Of a DNA stretch of 64,000 nt, positions 34,523 to 42,434 are shown piece by piece. Position 1 is the stretch's first letter. Each line of letters starts with the position of its first letter. The notes under the pieces are model-generated. The model searched no databases, was not told the DNA's origin, and worked only from the letters and a program-made list of their open reading frames with translations. The stretch covers positions 1 through 64,000 of the forward strand of contig JAGASN010000023.1 in NCBI GenBank assembly GCA_017847875.1. Direction: 5' to 3'. Made by a program: the position numbers and the translations under genes. The DNA is from Oscillospiraceae bacterium. Lineage in GTDB: Bacteria; Bacillota; Clostridia; Oscillospirales; Ruminococcaceae.

Positions 34523-34960
34523 ATGAAAAAAGACGTTATGATTTTCATAAAAGGCACCCAGGAAGTTGATGGCGAAAAAGATACCATCGAACTTATGACC
34601 AAGGGCCGATATTATAAAAGGCGTGACGTTCTCTATCTTTCCTATGACGAAATGGACGAGGAAGATACGGAACCGACCATGAAAACTCTTCTTAAAATTG
34701 AGGGGGACAACCGGGTAACCATGACCCGAAGCGGAAAAAGAAACCAGCAGCTTATAATTGAAAAAGGCGAACGCCACCAGTGCCATTACGATAACGGTTA
34801 CGCCGAATGGATAATGGGAATCCAGGGTTACGGAATTGAAAACGGGCTCGAAGATAACGGCGGAACCCTTAATTTTAAATATTCCATGGATATAAACGCC
34901 ATGTTTGCAAGCGAAAATGAAGTTAACATAGTAGTCAAGGAGTGTGAGGAAAATGCGTAA
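34523..34960 (+). CDS. DUF1934 beta-barrel protein (YwiB-like)
   Basis: A 145-residue cytosolic protein of the DUF1934/YwiB family, a lipocalin-like barrel of unknown role. It matches by DTIELMTKGRYYKR, YLSYDEM and NFKYSMDINAMFASENEVNIVVKE. It overlaps argS by 8 nt, the same order as ywiB-argS in Bacillus. Confidence 0.88.
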   Translation: MKKDVMIFIKGTQEVDGEKDTIELMTKGRYYKRRDVLYLSYDEMDEEDTEPTMKTLLKIEGDNRVTMTRSGKRNQQLIIEKGERHQCHYDNGYAEWIMGIQGYGIENGLEDNGGTLNFKYSMDINAMFASENEVNIVVKECEENA

Positions 34961-36692
34961 CTTAGTGGCGGAAGCCAAAGCGCAGTACAAAGAACTTATC
35001 GAAAAAGCGGTGAACGAAGCAATTGCCGCAGGCGAACTTCCGGAAGGTGAAATTCCGAAATTCAATATAGAAATTCCGGCAGATAACAAAAACGGCGACC
35101 TTGCTTCCAACGTTGCAATGGTTTCCGCAAAAGCTTTCAGAAAAGCTCCCCGCCAGATTGCGGAAACAATCGTTTCCCATATCTCCCTTGACGGAACTTA
35201 TTTTGAAAAAGCGGAAGTTGCGGGTCCCGGCTTCCTCAACGTTTTCTATGCTCCCCATTGGTTTGCAGAAACCGTTTCCGCGGTCCTTACCGAAAAAGAA
35301 ACCTACGGAACCGGCAATATGGGCAAAGGTGAAAAAGTCATGGTCGAATTTGTTTCCGCAAACCCCACCGGACCGATGCATATGGGTAATGCCCGCGGTG
35401 GCGCAATCGGTGACGGTCTTGCGGAAGCAATGAAATGGTGCGGCTATGACGTTACCCGCGAATTCTATATCAACGACGCCGGCAACCAGATTGAAAAATT
35501 CGGAAAATCCCTCGAGGCAAGATATCTCCAGCTCCATCTCGGCGAAGACGCAATCGAATTCCCGGAAGACGGTTATCACGGCGAAGATATCAAAGTCCGC
35601 GCAAAGGAATTCACCGAAATAAACGGCGACAAATATGTTAACGCAGATTCCGCTGAAAGGAAAAAAGCTCTCGTTGCCTATGCCCTTCCCGCAAACGTTG
35701 AAGGACTTCAGCGCGACCTCGGAAAATACCGCATCAACTATGACGTCTGGTTCCGCGAAAGCAGCCTTTATAACGACGGCTCCATCAAAAAAGTTGTAAA
35801 GATCCTTACCGAAAAAGGTCTTACCTATGAAAAAGACGGCGCTCTCTGGTATAAAAACGCCGAAGTTCTCACCAAAAAATTCAAGGCGGAAGGCAAAACC
35901 GATAAACAGATCGAAGCCCTTGAACTCAAGGACGACGTAATTATCCGCGCAAACGGAAACCCCACCTATTTCGCGGGCGATATCGCTTACCACTATAACA
36001 AATTCGCCGAACGCGGATTCAATAAAGTTATCAACGTCTGGGGCGCAGACCACCACGGTCACGTTGCAAGACTTCAGGGCGCAATGGACGCTGTTGGTCT
36101 TGACGGAAGCAAGCTCGACGTTGTTCTTATGCAGATGGTCGAACTTATGCGCGACGGAAAACCCGAAAAAATGAGCAAACGTACCGGTAAGGCAATCACT
36201 CTTACCGACCTTCTCGACGAAGTTCCGATCGATGCGGCACGTTTCCTCTTCAATATGCGCGAACCCAACACCCACCTTCTCTTCGACCTCGGTCTTGCGG
36301 TAAAGAACACCAACGATAACCCCGTTTATTACGTTCAGTATGCCCACGCAAGAATCTGCTCCATTCTTCGCGCTCTTGCTGAAGAAGGAGTTCAGGTAAA
36401 AGAGGATATTTCCTGCTATACCTATACCGAACCGGAAGAATTCGCCCTTGTTACCGAGCTTGCAAAATTCCCCGGCGAAATCGAAGAATCCGTAAAAACT
36501 TACGATCCTTCCAGAATCACCAAATACGCTATCGAAGTTGCGACAATGTTCCACAAATTCTATAACGCATGCCGCTGCCGCTGTGAAGAAGAGGACAGAA
36601 TGTACGCAAGAATGGCCCTTGCTTCCGCAACCAAGGTTGTTATCAAAAACGTCCTCACAATGCTCAAAGTTTCCGTTCCGGAATCTATGTAA
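34953..36692 (+). CDS. argS: arginyl-tRNA synthetase
   Basis: A 579-residue class I synthetase charging tRNA-Arg. The HIGH motif is NPTGPMHMGNARGG, KMSKS-like EKMSKRTGKA, and the anticodon-binding DALR domain covers the last 120 residues. ATG 34953 follows GTGAGGAAA and overlaps the DUF1934 stop, so coupled translation is likely. No T-box is visible upstream. The long minus-strand frame across it is a shadow. Confidence 0.97.
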   Translation: MRNLVAEAKAQYKELIEKAVNEAIAAGELPEGEIPKFNIEIPADNKNGDLASNVAMVSAKAFRKAPRQIAETIVSHISLDGTYFEKAEVAGPGFLNVFYAPHWFAETVSAVLTEKETYGTGNMGKGEKVMVEFVSANPTGPMHMGNARGGAIGDGLAEAMKWCGYDVTREFYINDAGNQIEKFGKSLEARYLQLHLGEDAIEFPEDGYHGEDIKVRAKEFTEINGDKYVNADSAERKKALVAYALPANVEGLQRDLGKYRINYDVWFRESSLYNDGSIKKVVKILTEKGLTYEKDGALWYKNAEVLTKKFKAEGKTDKQIEALELKDDVIIRANGNPTYFAGDIAYHYNKFAERGFNKVINVWGADHHGHVARLQGAMDAVGLDGSKLDVVLMQMVELMRDGKPEKMSKRTGKAITLTDLLDEVPIDAARFLFNMREPNTHLLFDLGLAVKNTNDNPVYYVQYAHARICSILRALAEEGVQVKEDISCYTYTEPEEFALVTELAKFPGEIEESVKTYDPSRITKYAIEVATMFHKFYNACRCRCEEEDRMYARMALASATKVVIKNVLTMLKVSVPESM

Positions 36693-36760
36693 CCTCTTAA
36701 GCGCCCCTTGCTAAAGTGGAAAGGGGATTCTTTAAAAAAATCCTGCCATATAATAAAAAC

Positions 36761-36791
36761 AAAAAATCCCGCTTTCCAGCGGGATTTTTTT
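36761..36791 (+). terminator. terminator after argS region (copy 1 of duplicated block)
   Basis: AAAAAATCCCGCT-TTCC-AGCGGGATTTTTT. The same hairpin recurs at 37974. Confidence 0.85.
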
Positions 36792-36811
36792 ATAGCCTCC
36801 ACCGAATATAA

Positions 36812-36886
36812 GGCTCCCTTGTGCAAAGGGAGCTGTCTTTTGCCGGAGGCAAAAGACAGAGGGATTGTAACCCCGTCCAACCAAAA
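36812..36886. repeat. composite palindromic repeat
   Basis: GGCTCCCTTgtgcAAAGGGAGC, GTCTTTTGCCggaGGCAAAAGAC, AGAGGGATTGTAACCCC. Confidence 0.85.
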
Positions 36887-36912
36887 AACATCCAAAAATT
36901 TTTCTTTTCCTT

Positions 36913-36926
36913 GCAACAAAACCGTG
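36913..36926 (+). promoter_or_regulatory. GCAAC(A/C)AAACCGTG box upstream of the 36981 lipoprotein
   Basis: GCAACAAAACCGTG, then GAAATATGTTAC. It matches the box at 38106 in 13 of 14 positions. GCAAC resembles an ECF sigma -35 element; assignment is inference. Confidence 0.45.
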
Positions 36927-36980
36927 GAAATATGTTACTATTTATATATAAGGAATATTTTAAAACGGAGGTGTTCCCTT

Positions 36981-37970
36981 TTGAAAAAGCTTTTTGTTTT
37001 TGCGCTTGTTTTTGCCCTTTTGCTTTCCGGCTGCGGAAAAGAACCGGAGAAAATCGTTCCGGAAGTTCCGGATATTCCAGAAATTTCGCAAGGCGAAATT
37101 TCCGAATCGGTTCCGGAAGAACCGGAAGAATCTGTTCCGGAGGAACCTTCCGAACCTGTTTTGGAAGAACCGGAAGAAATTTTTCAGGACGAAGAAAATG
37201 ATGAAGCGGATTATGTCCGCTCCGTGCTTGAAGATCTTGGAATCGATAAAGACACAAAAGAACTTGTAATAAGCGGAAACAGCGGAACGGACCGTATCGA
37301 ACTTATAGATAGCTTTGTCGCTTCCGTGGAAAAAAATGAAGCCGCGGAAGTTTGCGGAATGATGTATGGTCATACGATGCCGTATTATTTTGAACTTTCT
37401 TTTGAACCGGGCGGAATGATAAAACATACGCAAATTTCCAAAGCTCTCGGAAGCCGCACCCAGGAATTTTCAAACATTTATGAATACGAAAATTTCTGCT
37501 GCTTTACAAATGAAGACGGAGAAAATTTTTCTCTTTTAAGGGAAGACCTTTATGAGCGTGAAGAACTTAAATTTTCACCGGAGCAGGATATTCCCGGAAT
37601 GCCCGTAACTCTTTCGGAAGCAAAAGAAAAAGCGAAAAAAACCATGCTTTCCGGAACAGGATATGCCGAGCTTACGAAAGATGAAGAAACAGTGCTTTAT
37701 GGTTCATATGGAAACGTTCTGACGGAAGATTATTCAGAATACGCCGACGAATATTATGTAAACCTTGAACCAATATGCAAAGGGATTTATGATATAAACG
37801 GAAAAGCCTATTATCTTATTTCTTTTTACAGCGGAGATGAAGATACGGGTCTTACCTATTTCGTCTGCGCAGAAGAGAGCGATGTTGTTTTCAGCGTAAG
37901 CCAGGTCAACGGAAACCTTGTTCCGATTGCATATCCTGCAAAGCCTCGGGTTTCGCTTAAAACAGAATAA
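36981..37970 (+). CDS. lipoprotein with Pro/Glu-rich linker, unknown function
   Basis: A 329-residue exported lipoprotein. The TTG start at 36981 has GGAGG 9 nt upstream. Leader KKLFVFALVFALLLSGC gives the lipobox. A linker of SVPEEPEE-like repeats (about residues 30-75) joins a globular part with ADYVRSVLEDLGI and FSPEQDIPGMPVTLSEAKEKAKK. No family recognised. It shares its upstream block with the ECF sigma gene that follows, so it may be part of that regulon. Confidence 0.72.
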   Translation: MKKLFVFALVFALLLSGCGKEPEKIVPEVPDIPEISQGEISESVPEEPEESVPEEPSEPVLEEPEEIFQDEENDEADYVRSVLEDLGIDKDTKELVISGNSGTDRIELIDSFVASVEKNEAAEVCGMMYGHTMPYYFELSFEPGGMIKHTQISKALGSRTQEFSNIYEYENFCCFTNEDGENFSLLREDLYEREELKFSPEQDIPGMPVTLSEAKEKAKKTMLSGTGYAELTKDEETVLYGSYGNVLTEDYSEYADEYYVNLEPICKGIYDINGKAYYLISFYSGDEDTGLTYFVCAEESDVVFSVSQVNGNLVPIAYPAKPRVSLKTE

Positions 37971-37973
37971 AAA

Positions 37974-38004
37974 CAAAAAATCCCGCTTTCTGCGGGATTT
38001 TTTT
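37974..38004 (+). terminator. terminator after the lipoprotein (copy 2 of duplicated block)
   Basis: AAAAAATCCCGC-TTTCT-GCGGGATTTTTTT. Confidence 0.85.
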
Positions 38005-38021
38005 ATGGCCTCCACCGAATA

Positions 38022-38085
38022 TAAGACTCCAGGGAGCAGTCTTTTGCTGGAGACAAAAGACTGAGGGATTGTAACCCCGTCCAAC
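38022..38085. repeat. degenerate composite palindromic repeat
   Basis: Shortened GACTCC..GGGAGC unit, GTCTTTTGctggagaCAAAAGAC, TGAGGGATTGTAACCCC. Part of the duplicated intergenic block. Confidence 0.75.
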
Positions 38086-38105
38086 CCAAAATTTTTTATT
38101 ATCGC

Positions 38106-38131
38106 GCAACCAAACCGTGTTATAATCTGTC
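38106..38131 (+). promoter_or_regulatory. candidate ECF-type promoter of the sigma factor gene
   Basis: GCAACCAAACCGTG with GTC at 38129-38131. A TATAAT (38121-38126) in the same place would also suit the housekeeping sigma factor. Confidence 0.45.
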
Positions 38132-38182
38132 TGTATTATCGAAAGGCCTTTTTAAAAAAAGCAAAAAAGGAGGTGCGGAATT

Positions 38183-38707
38183 TTGGAAAAGGAAAAAATC
38201 CTCGGCGAACTTTCCGAAAAATACGGAAAAATCTGCAGAACCGTTGCGAAAAACATTCTTCGGAATGACGAAGATGCGGAAGAAATTCTTAACGATTCCC
38301 TGCTCGCCTTCTGGAATTCCGCTTTTTCGGATTTTCCGGAAAACCCCGGAGCCTGGCTTTGCAAAACCGCAAGGAACCTTGCGCTCAACCGCCTTGAATA
38401 TCTTTCCGCGGAAAAGCGCGGAAAGGGAAATGCGGAAATTGCCCTTTCGGAACTGGAAGAATGTATCCCATCAAAAAACAGCGTTGAGGAAAAAATCGAC
38501 GAAGCGGTTTTGCTTAAATCTATCGAAGATTTTCTCCGAAGCGAACCAAAGGAAAAACGAAACATTTTTGTCCGCCGCTATTGGTATATGTTTTCCGTTT
38601 CGGAAATCGCAAAAACTTACGGAATAAGCGAAAGTAAGGTCAAATCCACCCTTTTCCGAATGAGGAAGGAACTCCGGAAAAAGCTTGAAAAGGAGGAACT
38701 TATATGA
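38183..38707 (+). CDS. ECF-family RNA polymerase sigma factor
   Basis: A 174-residue sigma-70 family factor with regions 2 and 4 only. Region 2: ILRNDEDAEEILNDSLLAFWNS and PGAWLCKTARNLALNRL. Region 4 helix-turn-helix: FSVSEIAKTYGISESKVKSTLFRMRKELRKKL. The start is TTG with AGGAGGTGCGG upstream. It overlaps the next gene by 4 nt (ATGA), so sigma factor and partner are coupled. Confidence 0.93.
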   Translation: MEKEKILGELSEKYGKICRTVAKNILRNDEDAEEILNDSLLAFWNSAFSDFPENPGAWLCKTARNLALNRLEYLSAEKRGKGNAEIALSELEECIPSKNSVEEKIDEAVLLKSIEDFLRSEPKEKRNIFVRRYWYMFSVSEIAKTYGISESKVKSTLFRMRKELRKKLEKEELI

Positions 38708-39474
38708 CAAAAAACGCTCTTGAAATGATAAACGCCCTTGATGATGAATTCGTTCTTTCCGCAATGGAAGAACCAAAGGCAAAAATCCGCCCGCTTAAAA
38801 AACTCCGTTGGACCGCCGTTGCCGCCTGCATTGCGCTTTTGCTGGCTGTTCCCGTTATGGCGGAAGTTTTAGGCTTCACCCTTGATTTTGACGTAAACAA
38901 AAACCACTGGGAAGCAAACACAAACGCAAGGTTTGCCCTTGAGGAATATTCCGATGAAGTAAAAAGCGTAAAAGGTCAGGAATATTTTGTGATGCAGGAT
39001 ATTTTCGAGGCGGAAGAATTTCTCGGAATAGATCTTCCGGATAACGCCGTTCTTGAAAAATCCGAAAAAAGATTCGTAAAAACGGAATTTATGGAAAGCG
39101 GAATTAAGCGGGAAGTTCACTGCAGCGTTTACGTCGGCGAAAACGAAGGCAATCTTCTCGGAACACATACGGATATATGGCACAGCTTTGGCGAAAACAC
39201 CGTCAACGTCAGCTATCATACAATCTGTGAACAGAATCCTTATGAAAACGGCGGCGGTTTCGGTTACGTCCTTGAAGATGAACTTTCAAAAAGTGAAAAA
39301 TATATCAACAAATCCGGCAGGGAATGCGGAATTGTTTCAATAGAAGGAGAATATGATTATCAGGAAATGGCGGTTACGGAAGTTAACAGAGTCCTTGTTT
39401 CCGTAATGGTTTATGGACAGGATAAGGAATCCGTCCGCAATGTTGTGACGAAAATTCTTGACGCATATAACTGA
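38704..39474 (+). CDS. putative membrane anti-sigma factor
   Basis: A 256-residue single-pass protein. A short cytosolic N-terminus (ALEMINALDDEFVLSAMEE, about 35 residues) precedes a TM segment TAVAACIALLLAVPVMA and a long outer domain rich in Asp/Glu (EYFVMQDIFEAEEFLGIDLPD). Position after the sigma gene with an ATGA overlap supports a role in holding it inactive. No zinc anti-sigma HxxxCxxC motif is present, so the binding mode would be different. Confidence 0.75.
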   Translation: MTKNALEMINALDDEFVLSAMEEPKAKIRPLKKLRWTAVAACIALLLAVPVMAEVLGFTLDFDVNKNHWEANTNARFALEEYSDEVKSVKGQEYFVMQDIFEAEEFLGIDLPDNAVLEKSEKRFVKTEFMESGIKREVHCSVYVGENEGNLLGTHTDIWHSFGENTVNVSYHTICEQNPYENGGGFGYVLEDELSKSEKYINKSGRECGIVSIEGEYDYQEMAVTEVNRVLVSVMVYGQDKESVRNVVTKILDAYN

Positions 39475-39503
39475 TAAAAACCGCATGAGCATGCGATAAA
39501 ATA

Positions 39504-39541
39504 AAAAATGAGCACGGAAAAACTTCCGTGCTCGTTTTTTT
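39504..39541. terminator. bidirectional terminator with GAGCACGG stem
   Basis: AATGAGCACGGAA-AAAC-TTCCGTGCTCGTTTTTT between converging genes. Confidence 0.85.
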
Positions 39542-39542
39542 C

Positions 39543-39962
39543 TTACATTCCTCTGCGGTCGATAAAATCCATCGCTTTTGCGATAAGGTTTTTGTCGTTG
39601 CGGAAGGTAACGGCTTCATAAGCTGCGTGAATTTCCATCCACTGAAGCTCAGAAACCTCCTCTTCCTGGGGGTGAAGGGTGGATTCGTTAAGGGTGAATC
39701 CGATAAAATAAATGACCTGTTTTTTAACGTTGGGCTTTGGCGAATATTCAACCGCTTCGCGGAAACCTTCCCGGAGGAAAACGCGAAGACCGGTTTCTTC
39801 GCGAATTTCGCGAAGGGCGGTTTCCATCTCGGTTTCGCCGGCTTCCATATGTCCTTTCGGGAAGGACCAATGGCCGCCGCAGCGGTGTTTCAAAAGAAGG
39901 ATATGGGTTTCGCCTTCGTGCTCACGATAAATAAGGCCACCACAGGATTTTTCATGCTTCAT
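39543..39962 (-). CDS. Nudix hydrolase, Ap4A-hydrolase-like
   Basis: A 139-residue Nudix protein. The box GHMEAGETEMETALREIREETGL is intact. WSFPKGH just before and the short aromatic SPKPNVKKQVIYFIGF region are like bacterial/animal Ap4A hydrolases (NUDT2 type). Substrate inferred only. AGGAGATTTTTAAG precedes the ATG. Confidence 0.9.
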   Translation of the reverse strand: MKHEKSCGGLIYREHEGETHILLLKHRCGGHWSFPKGHMEAGETEMETALREIREETGLRVFLREGFREAVEYSPKPNVKKQVIYFIGFTLNESTLHPQEEEVSELQWMEIHAAYEAVTFRNDKNLIAKAMDFIDRRGM

Positions 39963-40166
39963 CTTAAAAATCTCCTATTTTGGCAAAACTTTCACTAAAT
40001 ACAATAATATCACCTTTATGCAAGTTCTTCAAGTGTAAATAATGCAAATTTGCCCCGGAAACGCAAAATATTTACAAAGTTTTCAAAGCAAAAGAATATT
40101 TACCGAAAACGCAGAAAGTGCTATACTGAAAACATAAAAATTTATTTGGAAAAGAGGCGTTTTCTG

Positions 40167-41756
40167 ATGAAAAAAGTTTTTGCGGTTCTGCTTGCCTTTG
40201 TGCTTTGTTTTGCCGGCTGTTCCGGTAATGAAAAAACGGATTTCATTTGTGGAATTGTTGAGGGAAATATTTATAAAAACGAATTGTTTGATGTAGCTTT
40301 TGAAATTCCGGAAAATTGGGAAGCAAAAGCTCCGGATTTTTCCGAGAATAAAGAAGGCTTTATAGACGACTGGTCTTTCGAAGAAAAAGACGGCATAGGC
40401 TCATTTGATATATGTTCGGCCTGCATAATGGATATAAAAAACGCGAAAGACGCTTACGAATATATGTTTGACTTTGTCAATGATATTTACGGCGAAGCCA
40501 TTGTTGAGAAAAGAGTGGAAACAGTTGTAATAGACGGCGAAGAAAAAGATTTTGTGTTGCTTAAGCTTGAAGAAGACGGCTTTGAATGTTATGTCGGAGT
40601 TTTGGAAAAATTTGCCGTTTATGAAGACGAAAATTGGTTTATGTGGGAAAGCTTCCTTTTTGAAAATGAAGAAAAAGTTATAGATGCAATAGAAACTGTT
40701 ACTTCCGGAAAAGTTAAAACAGAAGAAATAGTGCAAGAACAAATTGAAGATGAAATAAAAGAAAAAATTACCCCCGCCTGCGGAACATTTGAAAATAATA
40801 TCTTCAAAAATGAAACTTTTGGCATAGGTTTTGTTGTTCCTGAAGATTGGGAATACTATGAACCTGAAGATTATTTTAATGAAGATACAGAACATTTTTG
40901 GGATTGGGAATTTGAAGCAGAACAAGGTTTTGAAGGATTGTCTTTGTTTTATATGAAATTTTCGGAAGATGATGGTGTTACCGAAGAAATGATGATAAGT
41001 CTTGGAACGGATATGGATTTTGAAGAACATTGGATTGATAATGTCACCATTGACGGAAAAGAGAGAAAATGTGTTTTCGGACGTTCTTCGTTAAAATACA
41101 CTCTTTATATTCCCAAAATTATAAGAGACAAAACAGGCGGATGGGCCTGTGCAATCAGGCTGACTTCAGATTCAAAAGATACTCTTTTCGAATATGCTGA
41201 AAGACTGACCTGGGATGTTGAAAATATAGAAAAATTAGCGGATAAAATTAATAAAGCCTATGAATTCGATTTCGTTGCAGGAAAATTGATTGATGGAAAA
41301 ATTTGCAATGAAACAACAGAAATTTGTTTTACAACTCCGGAAGGATGGAAGTATATTCCGGAAGAAGAACTTTACAGAGAAAACAATGAATCCGGATTTT
41401 TCCAGGATGTATATTGTATGGGTGAAGGAGTTGAAACAATTACAATAGATTATCAAAAATACAATTATTTTGGCGGAAAAGCCAAAACAAAAGAAAGTAT
41501 TTTTGAAATAAGATCATATGAGGACGATAATAAATATGGCATAATTCTTGTTTCGGAAGAAATGGGAACCGTTGAACATTGCGGAATGGAGATTCCGATT
41601 AAAGAGGAAGTTTATGATTTTGGTAAAGCCATAGTTCATTGTGTAACGATGTTTGTTGAAAAAGATTCTTATGCTGTTTTGATTTTCATAGCTTATGAAG
41701 AAGACCGTTCACTCGAAGAATTCCTTCCGTATATTGATTTGGAATATAAAGGATAA
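40167..41756 (+). CDS. lipoprotein with three tandem repeats of one domain
   Basis: A 529-residue lipoprotein. Leader KKVFAVLLAFVLCFAGC. Three related domains of about 160 residues start CGIVEGNIYKNELFDVAFEI, CGTFENNIFKNETFGIGFVV and AGKLIDGKICNETTEICFTT, each followed by P(E/D)(N/D/G)W. The next gene carries a single such domain (GKVENGIYKNSAFGISF). The first repeat uses the local GC level; the second and third are noticeably more AT-rich. Function unknown; the F-x-I/V-P-E-x-W pattern resembles PsbP-like lipoproteins. Confidence 0.8.
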   Translation: MKKVFAVLLAFVLCFAGCSGNEKTDFICGIVEGNIYKNELFDVAFEIPENWEAKAPDFSENKEGFIDDWSFEEKDGIGSFDICSACIMDIKNAKDAYEYMFDFVNDIYGEAIVEKRVETVVIDGEEKDFVLLKLEEDGFECYVGVLEKFAVYEDENWFMWESFLFENEEKVIDAIETVTSGKVKTEEIVQEQIEDEIKEKITPACGTFENNIFKNETFGIGFVVPEDWEYYEPEDYFNEDTEHFWDWEFEAEQGFEGLSLFYMKFSEDDGVTEEMMISLGTDMDFEEHWIDNVTIDGKERKCVFGRSSLKYTLYIPKIIRDKTGGWACAIRLTSDSKDTLFEYAERLTWDVENIEKLADKINKAYEFDFVAGKLIDGKICNETTEICFTTPEGWKYIPEEELYRENNESGFFQDVYCMGEGVETITIDYQKYNYFGGKAKTKESIFEIRSYEDDNKYGIILVSEEMGTVEHCGMEIPIKEEVYDFGKAIVHCVTMFVEKDSYAVLIFIAYEEDRSLEEFLPYIDLEYKG

Positions 41757-41775
41757 TAGGAAAGGAGATTTTCTG

Positions 41776-42381
41776 ATGAAAAAACTGTTTGTAATTCTCC
41801 TTGCGTTAATGCTTTGTTTTGCCGGCTGTTCCGGCGAAGATGAATTTGTTCCCGAAAGGGGAAAAGTCGAAAACGGAATTTATAAAAACTCCGCCTTCGG
41901 CATAAGCTTTTCCGCCGACGAAAGCTGGTATTATTTCACCGATTCGGAAATCGCAGAAACCATGGGCTTTACAGCGGAAGAACTTCTTTCGGAAGATTAT
42001 GCAAACGTTCTGGAAGAAGTGGAAATGATACATGATATGTATTGCGTCAGCGAAAGCGGAGCAACGGTGAACATAAACTATGAAAACACAGGGCTTGTCT
42101 ATGGCGGAATCATTGATGAAGAAACCTATGTCGAAGTTGCAAGCGAACAGCTTGAAGCCCAGGTGGGCGGCGGAATCGGTCTTGCAAGAAACGAAATCGG
42201 AACGGTAGAAATTTCCGGAAAGGAAGTCCCCTGCCTTTTTGTTGAACTTGAACTTTCCGGCACCAGAATTTACGAAATAATCGCAGTAAAAAAGGTTGAA
42301 AACTGGGTTGGAGTCATAACCTGCGCAAGCCTTTGGGAAGAGGAACTTCCGGAAATTATCGAAAAAATAAGTTTTGAATAA
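41776..42381 (+). CDS. lipoprotein, single-domain paralogue of its upstream neighbour
   Basis: A 201-residue lipoprotein with leader KKLFVILLALMLCFAGCSG, almost the same as the previous gene, and one copy of the repeated domain (GIYKNSAFGISFSADESWYYF). It starts 19 bp after it with AAAGGAGATTTTCTG, so they form an operon. Unknown function. Confidence 0.8.
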   Translation: MKKLFVILLALMLCFAGCSGEDEFVPERGKVENGIYKNSAFGISFSADESWYYFTDSEIAETMGFTAEELLSEDYANVLEEVEMIHDMYCVSESGATVNINYENTGLVYGGIIDEETYVEVASEQLEAQVGGGIGLARNEIGTVEISGKEVPCLFVELELSGTRIYEIIAVKKVENWVGVITCASLWEEELPEIIEKISFE

Positions 42382-42388
42382 AACGGAT

Positions 42389-42429
42389 AAAAAAACACGC
42401 CGCGGAAATTTCCGCGGCGCTTTTTTTAT
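42389..42429. terminator. bidirectional terminator
   Basis: GCCGCGGAAATTTCCGCGGC perfect palindrome flanked by A and T runs, between converging lipoprotein operons. Confidence 0.88.
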
Positions 42430-42434
42430 AGAAT

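Noticed and set aside
34962..36554. A 530-codon frame antisense to argS
   Set aside because: Shadow of ArgS: no start signal and no protein-like pattern, while the plus strand carries HIGH and KMSKS motifs.
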